Origin: Euglena gracilis
Lineage: Eukaryota; Euglenida; Euglenophyceae; Euglenales
Assembly (NCBI GenBank): GCA_039621445.1
Contig: CP154956.1
Location: 32,833,437-32,897,436 of the forward strand
Direction: 5' to 3'
DNA: 64,000 nucleotides
Shown: positions 43,401-53,745 of the stretch, piece by piece
How positions within the stretch are numbered: the stretch's first letter is position 1
How the letters are laid out: every line of letters begins with the position of its first letter
Translations under genes and position numbers: made by a program
The notes under the pieces: model-generated
The model's database searches: none
The model's input: only the letters and a program-made list of their open reading frames with translations
What the model was told of the DNA's origin: nothing

Positions 43401-46400
43401 TGGCTGAAAAATGCAACCAGCGTGTTGGGCATTTTTGTTCGATTTTGAGTATGATCTTTGGGAGGGCGCAAGGAGCACACAGGTCAGACGGGGGGTGTGC
43501 CCTACCCCTCCCCCCTCCCTCCTGGATCACGGGGGGGTTGTCCGGACCCCCTCCCCCACCACAGGGGGGTCCGGGCCCCCCAAATGGTCAAATTTTTCCT
43601 TCCGGCGCTTTGAGCCGAAACTTTTGGCATTTTTGGTGAATTTTTTTGCAAAGATTGCCCAACTTCTTCCCGACTTCTGGGGTAAACTTTTTACGGCCCA
43701 GCGCTTCGCGCCAAACCGAATTTCAGTCACCCGGACCCCGCCACTGTACAGGGGGATGACACCCCCCCCCTGTTGGACTGGAACCGGAGAGGGGGTCCAA
43801 CCCCCCACCTGCTTTTTTTGAACCTTTCTTTGGGTTCAGCCGGGCAGCCAGCTGGACCCCGCCCGGTCCGACCCCCCACCCACCCTCATATCGTTCGGAC
43901 TCTGGTCCAGCCGGCACTTTTCAACAGGCAGCTGGTTGGCCCCCTGCGGTCTTTGAGGTCCCCTGACGGCAAGGCCCCCTCGGATCAGATGGTGGTCCGC
44001 GCCGACCAACCCCAGGCCCAGGCCGTGATGTATGGGGGGGGGGCGGCCCCCTCCCCTGCAAGCACAAGCAGGGCTTGCGCAGCAGAGGGCACATCTGCCC
44101 AGGCGCACCACAATGCATGAAGAGCAGACCCATCGGGGACAGTGTCCATACAGCCCCGACATGGCACAATTACTTCAATTTTTTTGTTTCAAGGATCACA
44201 AGCCCAGAGGGGGGGTTGGTGCAACCCGGCAACGCCCCCCTCCCCCAACAGCGCGGCGTGCCCTGTCCCCTCCGGGGCCGTCTCGCTCGTGGAGCCGGAG
44301 CCCGGGGAGGATGCGGACGACGTCTCCGTCCTCCTCCGCCTGGAAGAGGTCGACGTGGAGGTACCCCCCAACCCCACCTTGTGCCTGTGTTTGCAGTGGC
44401 TGTGCCGCCCCTCTGTCTCTCAAGCAGCAGGACAGAACTGCTCCCATGGGGTTGGGCCGGGCTGTACGGGAACGAATGTGGTGGTGGGGGTGGTCGACCC
44501 CCCGCAACTCCATCTTGGGTGGTGGGCCTGACCCCCCCCCCCCAGCCCTCCTGTAGCGACGCCGAATTTCCCTTGTGTGGTCCGGGGAGGGTCCACCCCC
44601 ACCGTGGCCTTCCCGTTCGGCCCCGGGTTGGGTTGGGCTGGGTTCTGCCTCAGGTGTGGGAGATCCTGGTCCTGCTGTTCCTGCCGGAGGGCAAGGAGCG
44701 CGAGGTGCCCCTGGGGTCCGTCGCCGAGGGGATCTACGTCCGGTGTGGACGGGGTGTCGGTCCCTGTGTGGCCCTTTGTTGGGGGTTGGTTGGGGGTCAC
44801 TTTTGTGTGTTCGTGCTTCATTGTCGGAGGTTGCAGATCAGTAAATTTAATTTAATTAACCTCCTCATGACCTGATTCTCGATTGAACCTCCCCCTGCCA
44901 CACGTCGCTGTCACCAATATGTCTTAAGTGACCAATGGATATTTCCCAGTCAAGCATCTTTCAGATTTTAATTTTCATAGTGGTGGACAAATTTTCAGCA
45001 TTCTTTTTTTGGGTAACCGTAAGTATCATCAGACCTCAAACAGAGCTAGTTAGAAAAACGATCAGCTTTCTTTTCACAATAAGCTAACATCATTGTCGTC
45101 ATATCCTTCCCTTGGAACGAACTGCACCTGCTTTATTTATTTGGCTTGACTGTTTGGAGCTTGTTGAATTCGGGCTCCTCCCTTTGGAGTTGTCCAGGAA
45201 ATGGTAAAACCTTCATGCATTTTAATTTTGGTTGCACGTGTTGGGATTTGTTTTGCCCGGTTGGTTCTGGTGTATTTTGTCGTGTCCCCATGCCATCATG
45301 GGCCAGGTGCTTGCTCAGAGGTTGCTGCTTTCTGATTTTTGGACCCCAAATGGAGGCAGAGGGCAAGTGATATGCGGGCCAAAACCGCAAGACACCCGTC
45401 AAGGCCTGACACAGACTTCCTGACCACACCTTGTCCGACCAAAATAAAGTTGTGTCCAGTTTGGACCTGTGGGGGTGTTGATGGGGAGGTTTTTTGACCA
45501 GAGAAAGCCACAGACGCAGGGGAAAGCAGTTGAATGAAAGCACATTTTACCCCCATCAGGTTCCGCCTACAGACTTGCTCACGGAAACCATGGCGATGTG
45601 CAAACATACATCTCTTCAAGGGTTTACAATCCCCCCCAGGGGGGGCTGCAGCAGCCAGCCCCGAGTTTGGCCCAGCCCAGCCACAGCAGCACCCCCGTCG
45701 GGGGGGGGGGGGACAGGCTAGCCAGCCCAAACTTCCAGCAACCCCCCGGGTCCTCAAAGAGACGTACGTGTGCAAAGCTCTCTCTTTTTTCAAAGAAGGG
45801 CAAAGATGGTAAAGTTCTTCCCCGGAAGTGGGGTGAGGACCCTGTTGCTTGGGGTTATTGGGGGTAGACCACCCACCAAACCATCTGGATAGTTTGTGAC
45901 TCCCTTTCGTGCCTCCTCCTCCGGGGGCGATACAGGCTGTATGACCGGGAGGCCAACACGGTGCATTTGCGGTACTTGTGTGAGGACGACGCGGCGGAGA
46001 GCGTCTCCATCCTCCTTGGAAAACTCGCCCGGTGTGGCTGGGGCGTTTGGGGGGGGAGGTGATTGCCAAAGCACATTGATTCTGGGCCGCTTTGGTCGGA
46101 GAGGCTTGAGTGACTGACTCCTGAGGTGAATCACTCAAGCTTCTCGGGTTGTCGCATGGTGACTGATTTTTTTCTTCATTGGAAAGTGTGCGGACCACTT
46201 TTGCCAATTTCCCCAGCAGCCCCCCCCCCCCAGTTATACACAGGAGCTGAAAGAGCCAAGTTGTCGGTGTGGCATGGGGTCAGATAAGCGAATGCGGCCC
46301 CTTAACGTTTTTTTGGCTGGGTGCACCCTCTGGGGGGGGGTCAGGTTTTTGGGGATCTTTTGGCAGATACTGAGAGCAGGTTGTTTCCCCCTGCAGGGAA

Positions 46401-46505
46401 GGCGACGATTGGGTGTTTCACGCGATGGGAGACCCTGGCGACATGGAGTTGGACGACATCCGCGAACGCTTCGTCCGGCAGGAGAAGAAGAAGAAGAAGA
46501 AATAA
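40373..46505 (+). CDS. Thioredoxin-fold + TerD domain protein
   Basis: The N-terminal exon (40373) gives MADAEDVEVEEPPPEKRVRK then ATEDEYHAALAN. Exon 41464-41805 gives VVCVAWLRPGDKHCAAPLAW, QLPGVAEQLGL, and after an in-frame insertion VPTFQYHWRDAQLFAFSGNN: a thioredoxin fold with cis-Pro kept. The active site reads CAAP instead of CGPC, so the second Cys is lost and redox activity is unlikely. Exon 42468 adds AYLEKALKV, the last helix. The C-terminal half looks like TerD (the tellurite-resistance/stress family, also found in Dictyostelium CABP-type proteins): LGLGWKAAAQDDS, SPDG, DDVSVLLRLEEVDVE, WEILVLLFLPEG, IYVRLYDREANTVHLRYLCE, SVSILLGKLAREGDDWVFHA. Four junctions are phase-matched. It stops at TAA 46503-46505 after a poly-Lys tail. 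Family calls are by eye; biological role unknown. Confidence 0.72.
41464..41805 (+). CDS. Trx-TerD gene, thioredoxin exon
   Basis: Acceptor GGGAAG, donor GTGTGC, phase 0-0. Contains VVCVAWLRPG, HCAAPLAWF, VLVLQCDPQQLPGVAEQLGL and VPTFQYHW...FSGNNELKFK. A Gly/Cys/Ala-rich stretch of about 37 residues with a poly-G run (41640-41730) interrupts the fold in frame. It may be a genuine loop or a short in-frame intron. Confidence 0.75.
42468..42605 (+). CDS. Trx-TerD gene, exon 3
   Basis: Acceptor CCGCCAG. AYLEKALKVRHAELSIPKAW continues the last thioredoxin helix; then RTAEAETALARGDRWRVPGA, a linker. 3' end uncertain. Confidence 0.68.
43020..43122 (+). CDS. Trx-TerD gene, start of TerD domain
   Basis: TLGLGWKAAAQDDSLRPQVA, LVLAVEDGK plus CA before GTGGGA (phase 2). 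GLGW...D...LVLA matches the first TerD strands (vglgWd...DLDA). If unspliced, it stops at TGA 43137. Confidence 0.6.
43580..43760. repeat. Dispersed ~160-bp repeat, copy 2 (GGCGCTTTGAGCC family)
   Basis: Diverged relative of 15560-15715. It is preceded at 43480-43585 by the G-run/C-run family seen at 115-215 and 36240-36325. Confidence 0.6.
43928..44028 (+). CDS. Trx-TerD gene, TerD exon 2
   Basis: Phase 2 start after TTCAACAG: QLVGPLRSLRSPDGKAPSDQ, MVVRADQPQAQA. SPDG resembles the TerD loop before its acidic metal-binding motif. Donor unresolved. Confidence 0.5.
44252..44360 (+). CDS. Trx-TerD gene, TerD exon 3 (acidic motif)
   Basis: AACPVPSGAVSLVEPEPGED then ADDVSVLLRLEEVDVE, ending phase 0 at GTACCC. 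In TerD proteins this position holds the GDDE calcium-binding motif followed by the I-V-L strand. Confidence 0.68.
44654..44742 (+). CDS. Trx-TerD gene, TerD exon 4
   Basis: VWEILVLLFLPEGKEREVPL, GSVAEGIYV plus two bases of Arg, before GTGTGG. Phase 0 to 2; matches the TerD core strand. Confidence 0.72.
44743..45935 (+). other. Intron of the Trx-TerD gene
   Basis: About 1.2 kb, mostly AT-rich, with a GC-rich patch near 45640-45740. No exon needed: flanking exons join in phase and in family alignment without residues from here. Confidence 0.6.
45936..46031 (+). CDS. Trx-TerD gene, TerD exon 5
   Basis: One base completes Arg, then LYDREANTVHLRYLCEDDAA, ESVSILLGKLA plus CG before GTGTGG. It parallels the TerD text R-x-x-D-x-x-T...L-x-RY-x-L-x-ED...E...GxLxR. 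Confidence 0.8.
46397..46505 (+). CDS. Trx-TerD gene, last exon
   Basis: Acceptor CCCCTGCAG; phase 2 matched. EGDDWVFHAMGDPGDMELDD, IRERFVRQ, seven Lys and TAA. GDDWVFHAMGD equals the TerD ending G-x-W-x-F-x-A-x-G. The poly-Lys tail is unusual. Confidence 0.8.
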
Positions 46506-46699
46506 GTGCCACTTTGCCACCAGCAACCAATTGTCAATTTGAGGTTGGAGCACGATTTGCAGCGTTTTGTGTGAATATGTATGTCCACTGTTTGTTTCAC
46601 CATCATCTTCGATGCATCGTTTTTTTCCTGCTTCATGCTTTGAAAAAGGGGTGGCGTCTTTTAAGCAGAGTCTTTTAAGCTGCTGGGGGGTGCAGGGTT

Positions 46700-46865
46700 G
46701 TATATGAGACACCTCGGGCTCCGCATTTTGCCATTGTGAGGCCATGCCTTGTTCGCCGGCGGTTTGTTGTGTGAGTGTTTGCTGCGCTGGGTTAGGAGGT
46801 CCCGTTTAGTGCCTTTTTTCGTCGGAGTTGGTTGATTCGACACCCAGAAGAAAGGAGCAGTCGTA
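46700..46865 (+). repeat. Retroelement terminal repeat, copy 1
   Basis: About 165 bases from ATGAGACACCTCGGGCTCCG to ACACCCAGAAGAAAGGA. Closely matched at 52370-52540 in the same orientation and partly at 47085-47125. It marks the upstream end of the tyrosine-recombinase retroelement cluster. Confidence 0.75.
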
Positions 46866-47198
46866 TTCCCTCGAGGCAAGCCGACTAGGGAGGAAGGGAC
46901 ACCGAGGGCGAAGCACAAAGACATTGTGAGCCCGACCCCCCCACCCATATAAGACAGCTTGTCTTCAAACGCCCTCGGTCAGCAGAAGATGGGGGCAGGG
47001 GGGGGAGGGGGGACCCCCCAGGGAAATAGACAGCGCCATGGTCGCCGCGTCGGAGAAATGCATGGCTTGCCTCGGGGGGGGAGTACGAGACACCTCGGGC
47101 TCCGCACTTTGCCATTGTGCGGCCAGATTGTGCACTGAAAAAGGGGGGCGAGGGCATTCTCCAAAGCACCTTTGGCATCGAATCTTTGATAGTGGGCT

Positions 47199-48550
47199 GT
47201 GGCCATTCGGGCTCCGCACTGCGAGATGGTGAGGTCCTGCTTTCCTTGCCGGCTGTTCTGTTCTGGTGTGTTTGTGCGTGCGCGGGGGGTGCTTCTTACT
47301 GCTTTTTGTTGCCGGAGTTGGCTGATTCCTAATTCTGCCCTTCGACCTCAAGGAGAAAGACTTTCAACTCAACGAGCTCAACAACGTTCACCACATCGAC
47401 CAATCAATACAGCGGAGGAAGAGCAATTCAAAGACCATATAGAAAGGCGGAGGAAAAAAGTTTTGATTTCCTTGAAAGATGCAACATACCTGGTGTCCAG
47501 CGGCCCAGCGGAGCAAGGAAGAACCCCGGCGAAGGTTTCAGAAGCTGAAGAAGATGGAGTTCCAGCAGGCGCCAGAGCAACCAACATGGACCAAGCGACA
47601 GTGCAAGGAATTTCAAAGAAAGAGTCTGAGACGGAGAAGAGGAGAGGAGCAGCAGGCGCTGGAGACGATGACGGAGCAGCAGCAGAACACCAGTCCGTGG
47701 CCGTCGCAACCCCCCCTCTTTCCAATCTCCCAGAAAAAGTTCGAATCCAACGGCTCAACGACGGCAATGGACCCTGGACAACTTTGGTCAGGAAGACAAG
47801 AAGACAGAAGGGGAATACCATCACAGGTCCAACAGACTCCCCCCCTTCTTCTACGTCCCCCCCCTTCCAGGGGGCAAAACAAGGGCTATGGCAGCCTTTT
47901 AACAAATATCAGAAATCCAAAGGAGTCAATTCATCATGGCTATGACAGCCATCATCCAGAAGGGCCTGGGGTCCAGAATCAAGGCTATGGCAGCCATTAT
48001 TCAGGAGGGCAGTGGGCCCAGGGGCAAGGATATGGCAGCCAGTACCCCAGCCTAGAAAGATCCCATTGGGGACAGGTATGTCCAACTTTCCCCCCAATAT
48101 TTTCAAACACAAACCCCCCAGGAGCAGCAAGACAATGCCAAAAACAGGCCTTGGTGGCCTATATGGGGAATCCAGAAGGACAGAGAAGTCCTGGAGAAAA
48201 GGCCAAGGGAGGCCAAGCAGGCCTGAGTGCCACTGGAGGCCAAAGGGCCCTGAAGGCAAATGGTGGCCAATACCATCAAGACCATCCACAACACATCAGC
48301 CCTTGGGAGGTGGCCCAAGATTGGCTCAGGTCGGCCCCCCCCAGAAGATAATCAACCCAGCATATGTACCACCCCACCGCAGACACAGACCTTCCCCCAT
48401 TATTCAAAAACAGGGGGAAAGCCTGTCTTTGGGAAGCCCTATGGCAGGGCCAACTGCAGCCCCAGTGATGGGGCAGCCAGAAGGGGCCCCAGTGATGGAG
48501 CAGCCAGGGGGAAGGATCCCAGTGATGGGGCCTGTGGAATCCCCAGACAC
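47199..48550 (+). pseudogene. gag-like region of the YR retroelement
   Basis: Overlapping frames are rich in Gln, Pro, Gly, Tyr and Ser, with QGYGSHYSGGQ-type repeats near 47930-48050 and the motif DGNGPWTT followed by RRQK near 47760-47812. The same DGxGPWTT...RRQK motif appears in the element starting at 52640. No zinc knuckle seen. Confidence 0.6.
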
Positions 48551-48559
48551 ATTACACCC

Positions 48560-49350
48560 AGGGGTGCCCCCCTACAAGGCCATACAGGCCAGTATTCCCC
48601 ATTGGGTCAAGGCAGGAGCCAGCAAAGAGGTATTAAACCTGATAAGCGAAGGGGTTATGGCAGAACTTCCCCTCCCCCCTCAGATGTCATTAAAAGTTCC
48701 CTTCAAGACACACCAAGAAATAACGACTGCCCAGAAAATTCTGAGAGAATACGAATGTACAGGGGCAACCAGGCAAATCCCCCCAGAGGAGGCAAAACAT
48801 TTTGTCCCTTATTTCATCCTTTCCAAAAAAGAGGGTGATAAACAAAAGAAAGATTAATCTCAGATTGTCGACAGTTGAATCTCCACTTCACCCCCCAGAA
48901 GTTCAGACTGGAACACATGGGAAACATTTTCCCATATTAAAAAAGGGTTGGTTCTGTGGGAAAATCGATCTGAAAGGTGCTTTTTTTCACCTAAAGCTGC
49001 ACAGCAGCCTGGAAAAACATGTTTGCATGCAAGTGGGGGGGAAACGTGGCAGTTTCAGGCTGCATGCTTTGGCATCAGCAGCCTGCCACAAAAGTTTATG
49101 ACTCTCATATGAGAGTCTGGGAAAGAAAATGGAGAAAGGAGGGAAAGGTGGTTTTCATCAACCTGGACGACACTTTTCTGTTCGCCCCCAGCAAAAAGAC
49201 AGCAGCCCAACATTTGTCAGAAATAAAAAGAGACCTTTTACTGGCAGGTTTCAGATTAAACCTCCCCATATCCTGTCCGGAACCAACACAGGAAATAAAG
49301 CATTTGGGCCAGTGGATCAATCTGAAAAAAGGCCAATTGGAAATTCCTCA
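48560..49350 (+). pseudogene. Reverse transcriptase region of the YR retroelement, frameshifted
   Basis: First frame: ASIPHWVKAGASKEVLNLIS and AKHFVPYFILSKKEG (fingers). After a frame change: GKIDLKGAFFHLKL (first catalytic Asp). In another frame: VVFINLDDTFLFAPS (the Asp-Asp box, with F-I-N-L before it instead of the usual Y) and KHLGQWINL. The breaks mean no single ORF spans the domain. Confidence 0.8.
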
Positions 49351-49559
49351 AGAAAAGCTAAAATCCCTCAGAAAGGAGCTAGGCAAGGTGCTCACAGCAC
49401 AAAAAATGAGCTGCAGAAAACTGAGTTCGCATGTGGGTCAAGTCAGAAGCTATTTAGTATCAATGACTTTTCTCAGAATTCTGACAGATCAACTTTTCAA
49501 AATGGTGGACCTGCACACAAAGTGGGGTTGGGACCACACCCTGACCATTCCCCAGGGGA

Positions 49560-49960
49560 TCAAGGAGGAAATTGTGGAATTAAAGGCATTTTTACATCCA
49601 GGTGTTGGCAGGGCATTTCAATCCCAGGCCTCTCAGAATCTCTTTTCAGGCAGCAGCACCTGGCAATGGGGGGGGGGTCTGGACAAGGCTTCAGGCCAAA
49701 AGGTGCAGGATTTTTGGAGGGACCTGCATGTCCTTCATATCAATCAAAAAGAATTGCAAGCTGCAGTGGAAACTGTAAAAGCACTAGCCAAACCAAAGCA
49801 AACAATTGTGCTTCATGTGGACAGCCAGGTGGCTGTAAGTTATTTAACAAAGTGGGGAGGCAAAAAACCGTACCTAAATTCCATCTTAAAACCCCTGCTG
49901 TATCATTGCCAAGAAAAGCAAATCAATTTGTAGGTGGTTTGGGTTCCCACAAAGGAGCAG
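49560..49960 (+). pseudogene. RNase H region of the YR retroelement
   Basis: HINQKELQAAVETVKAL and TIVLHVDSQVAVSYLTK carry the acidic residues of the DIRS-type RNase H. The frame then shifts into the connector beginning ADSLTREQKDPG. Confidence 0.72.
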
Positions 49961-50479
49961 ACTCCTTGACCAGAGAGCAAAAGGACCCAGGGGATTATAC
50001 CCTAAACTTGAACATCTTTCACCAAATTCTTCAATTTTTCAGAATGAAAATATCCCCAGAGGTGGACATGTTTTGCACACCCAGCAACAAAAAATTACCC
50101 AAGTTTGTTTGTCGATACCCCCACCAAGGGGCTTTGCTGGTGGATGCCTTAAGGGCAGATTTGAGGGGCCTCCCCTCAGTTTATGCAAACCCCCCCTGGA
50201 GCATCATTCCCCAGTGGGTTCAGAGATTGATGCTAAACCCAGACCTGAAATGTCTGTTGATCGTACCCCACTGGGCTTCAACATCATGGTGGCGCCAATT
50301 AATGGCAATCAGGCAGCCAGGCAGCAAAGTTTTGTTGGTACCCCCCAATTGGGTCTGTTCACCAACTGCTGGAGGGAGGAGATGCCCCCCCCAAGGTGGA
50401 ATTTGGCCTGCTTGATTGTGTCAGGAAAATATTACAATCCCAGGAAGTTTCGATGTCCAGTATTGACACCTACATAAAA

Positions 50480-51310
50480 ATCTGGGAAATGTCAAAAGAT
50501 ATAACTCAGCCTTCAGGGCATTGGTGGGCCAATTGTTGCACAAAGGGGTGCCCCTGCAGGACTGCACAGTCCACAGGATGGCTGAGGCCATCCTTGATCT
50601 GGCTGCTCACAGCCTCAACACTGCACGAAATGCATATGCAGCAGCATTGTTACTCCCAGGGTTTGGGTCATTGAGGTTTTCCCCCTCCTTTGTCTCCATT
50701 GAAAATAAAGTGGAATTCCAATGTCTGCAAGTATGCCCATTTTTTGGGACCCACTGATTTGCTAGACAACATGATCAGACAATCGAAACCCCTCTCAGAA
50801 CTCTCTGTGAAAGAGCTGAGAAACAGACTCATCATCTGTTGGAGGCTTTTGGTCCTCCACAGGGGGGTTGATCTAGCCAGGACACAGCGAAAAATCAGTT
50901 TTGTGGGTGAAAAAAATTTCATTTTATTGCAAAGGAAAGGGTGGCAATCCCCAAGATGGGGGGAAGTTTTGAATTTGCCACACACACCCCTCATAAGCCC
51001 GTGGCACCTATTGAAAGACTATGTGGAAAGGACAGCCCACATGGTTGGGCAAAAAAATAATTTGTTATGGTCTTTGGATGGCAAAAGACCTTTGACTTCA
51101 GAAACAGTGAATTCCCTTACCAAAGAAATTCTGCAGGAGGGGGGGGGGTGGACACCACCCACTGGAAACCCCACAGCACCAGAGGGGCTGGGGTTTTTTT
51201 GTGGAAAAATGCTGGTGTGCAATTGGAAGAAGTCCAGCAATTGGGTCAGTGGAAAAATTTTGGGGACTTCCAAGCTCATTATTTGAGACTCGGTGTCGTG
51301 TCAAAAATTC
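50480..51310 (+). pseudogene. Tyrosine recombinase region of the YR retroelement, frameshifted
   Basis: N-terminal part SLNTARNAYAAALLLPGFG; then LRNRLIICWRLLVLHRGVDL with the first catalytic Arg; later HSTRGAGVFL (the H-x-x-R box) and LGQWKNFGDFQAHYLR with the terminal Tyr. A frame change at the G-run near 51138 separates the boxes. Confidence 0.82.
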
Positions 51311-51372
51311 AAAATATTATGGCCCAAAGGGGGGTGCACAGTACCTCACCATCTCGATGTGCGGATCCCGAA

Positions 51373-51831
51373 TGGTCTCGGACTCCCACGACAGAGGAAG
51401 GGGGAGGAAGGGACCAAGAGGGCGAAGCACAAGAAGATGGTAAGCCCAACCCCCCCACCCAAAAAATCAGCAGAAAAAGAAAACCATCCCAACCAAAAAG
51501 GGGACCCCCAACCAAGCAGCCCCATCCACCCACCCAGAAAACACACCAGAAAGAGACAACCATCCCCATCGAGGGGGGGGGGGCACCAAGCGACCATGGG
51601 AGAGGGGGGGGGGTCGGGGCCACGACGGCTCAGCTTCGCCAAGGTGTCGGAGGAGGCCTCATCATCGCCAACTCCGGCAACAAAGGCGCAGTAAGAAACA
51701 CTCCACGCGCACGCACAAACATACCAGAACAGAACAGCCGGCAAGGAAAGCAGGACCTCACCATCTTCTTGTGCTTCGCCCTCTTGGTCCCTTCCTCCCC
51801 CTTCCTCTGTCGTGGGAGTCCGAGAAATCCT
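51373..51831. repeat. Inverted repeat joining two convergent retroelement 3' ends
   Basis: CTCGGACTCCCACGACAGAG and the following 50 bases at 51373-51440 recur as the exact-looking reverse complement at 51757-51831. The left copy ends the + element, the right copy the - element. Confidence 0.82.
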
Positions 51832-52330
51832 CCACCCCCTTCCACTGACCAATTTCACACACCTCTTGGGCAGAAAGGCCCAATTTTTTAAGCATACCAA
51901 CTCCTGCCCCTCTGGTGGAGTGGGGTTCCCAAACCTCGGGGGGTACCCCCTGTTTGGTCAAAATTATTTGCGATAGAAGCAATGGTGTCTGCCTTAATGA
52001 CTTTACAAGGGGTTTTTAATGAAATCAGAAGGGGCCCCCAGCCGCCATAAAGAATCGTTTTGCGGCCACATAAGACATCATCAAATGAAAGTGAAATTTT
52101 GGGGCACTGGGGAATGGACACAACTCTCTCCCACTTATGAAGTTTTTTGCCTTTACGTTTAACTTAACTTTTAATTTAACTTTGATGTGGTGTGCCACCC
52201 CCCAACACACTGATGGTTCTTTGCACCTTTGCCAAATCAGAAGTTCTGTATAAACAGAGGATTCGTGAACAGAAAATGAGTTGTGTACGCAATGAACATA
52301 TATCAGAGGGCAGGGGGGACTGCAGGGGGG
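51690..52330 (-). pseudogene. 3' part of a second YR retroelement (recombinase), opposite strand
   Basis: On the - strand: RILCLYRTSDLAKVQRTIS (first catalytic Arg box), later a diverged middle part, then PHSTRGAGVGMLKKLGLSAQ and CEIGQWKGVEDFS. It is related to, but clearly different from, the + copy. Upstream parts are absent, so it is 5'-truncated. Confidence 0.75.
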
Positions 52331-52369
52331 CAGGGAGCCCCAGGAAGATTGGGAGGGGATCCCAGAATG

Positions 52370-52540
52370 CACCGACACCTCGGGATCCGCACTTTGCCAT
52401 TGTGAGGCCATGCCTTGCTCGCCGGCGGTTTGTTGTGATTGTGTTGGTGCGCTGGGTTAGAAGGTCCCGCTTAGTGCCTTTTTCGCCGGAGTTGGCTGAT
52501 TCTTAAATTGTCGTTCGACACCCAGAAGAAAGGACAAGAG
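52370..52540 (+). repeat. Retroelement terminal repeat, copy 2
   Basis: Matches 46700-46865: ACACCTCGGGATCCGCACTT, TGCTCGCCGGCGGTTTGTTG, GTTCGACACCCAGAAGAAAG. It starts the third element. Confidence 0.8.
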
Positions 52541-52639
52541 TCAACGAACGAAGAAGAACCAAGAGAAGAATTCAATATCAATTAAATATCCAGAAGGACA
52601 CAAACCAGGCGAATATCAACTCAGAAGTCAAATATCAAA

Positions 52640-53330
52640 TTTTTAATTTGACTTCAATGAACAATGCAGTGAAAAATGAATTGGAATTACATGGTCGCGG
52701 ACGTCCTGGAGAGGTGGCCGCAGCAGCTGGAGGTCTTGGAGACGCGGTCGACACGTGGCAAAACGTGGCCGTTCTTCCCACCAAGCCCCCCACCCCAGAA
52801 ACTTCCCAGCCCAACCCCCCCCCCAGTGACGGCCACGGTCCTTGGACCACTGTGGCCAAAAGGCCCAGAAGACAGAAGCCAGGCCCAGCCCTTGGTGGGC
52901 GAATTATGGGCCATGCAGGCCCAAAATGCTGCAGAATTGGACATCCAAAGTCCACATATCAGTGGCATATCCCCTAAAGGCGCCCAGTCGCCTGTGCACA
53001 AATTGGCCAAAGGCTGGGGAGAGGGAATCAAGGCCAAGGACGTCACCACTACAGTAGCCATGGGGGCCAGTTTTACAAAAAAATCCCCTCAGGAAGGGGC
53101 AAAAAAGGGCTGGCAAACCCACCAAATTCATCTTACACAACAGCCCCTCTCAGGGGGTTGCACGTGCACAGATGCACTGCGGGCATGTCGTTTCGAAGCC
53201 TATGGCATGCTGTGCATAACCACAATAGTGGATCGTTCTCCTAGAAAACCAGGACGAAATTTTGTCCGAAATATTGGGCAAATAAACTTGGAGATTTCAC
53301 ATTCCAAAAACGCCAAGTGTGGCTGGTTGT
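52640..53330 (+). pseudogene. 5' part of a third YR retroelement (gag-like)
   Basis: Frames here are Pro/Gly-rich and contain DGHGPWTTVAKRPRRQKPG, parallel to the first element's motif. Homology ends near 53330 without any reverse transcriptase, so the element is 3'-truncated. Confidence 0.6.
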
Positions 53331-53519
53331 GAAAATACCAGGTTAATCCCCATGAAACAGAGGCTTGATCCATTTGTTCAGCCAGGGATCATTGCTGTTT
53401 CGGATAATATTGATCCTAACATGGAGAGTCTGGAGGGGGTCTACCCTTGACAATACGTCCTCAGTCCAAAATGGCTCATTGGCCTCGTGTGGGACATTTG
53501 ATCGTATTGAACTGGGATG

Positions 53520-53690
53520 AAATTCCTTCCTTCAGCATGCACAATTCTTTGAATGAAACATTCGGAAGAGAGAACCTGGGGGGGAAGTACACAGGTAAAA
53601 CAAAAGTAGCGGAATGGGGCAGATAATTCGCTAATTCAGGTGCGCAGGCGCAGGAGGCGCAGGCCGCCTCCCGCCGCCCACACAAGTCTC
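53520..53690 (+). repeat. Direct repeat flanking a gag-like ORF, copy 1
   Basis: TTCCTTCAGCATGCACAATT through GCTAATTCAGGTGCGCAGGC; near-identical to 56083-56240. The pair encloses the gag-like ORF and the 410-bp inverted repeat, resembling LTR-like or duplicated ends. Confidence 0.75.
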
Positions 53691-53745
53691 CACCTCGTAT
53701 GCCGAGACCACCTCCACCCGAATATCGGGAACCCCAGCGCAATAT

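Larger units (their letters stand above)
46870..51460 (+). mobile_element. Tyrosine-recombinase (DIRS/Ngaro/PAT-type) retroelement, decayed
   Basis: In order: a Gln/Pro/Gly-rich gag-like region (47340-48550), reverse transcriptase (about 48560-49350), RNase H (about 49560-49960), a connector with VDMFCTPSNKK and YANPPWSIIPQWVQ (49990-50390), and a tyrosine recombinase (about 50520-51290). The frame changes at least four times, often at homopolymers, so the copy is non-functional or the assembly has indels. The recombinase in place of an integrase places it in the YR-retrotransposon order. Terminal sequences recur as split repeats (46880-46950 with 51395-51440; 47225-47330 with the reverse of 51690-51795). 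Confidence 0.82.

Noticed and set aside
49019-49933. Telomerase or domesticated reverse transcriptase
   Set aside because: Adjacent RNase H, tyrosine recombinase and terminal repeats, with frameshifts, identify an ordinary decayed retroelement.
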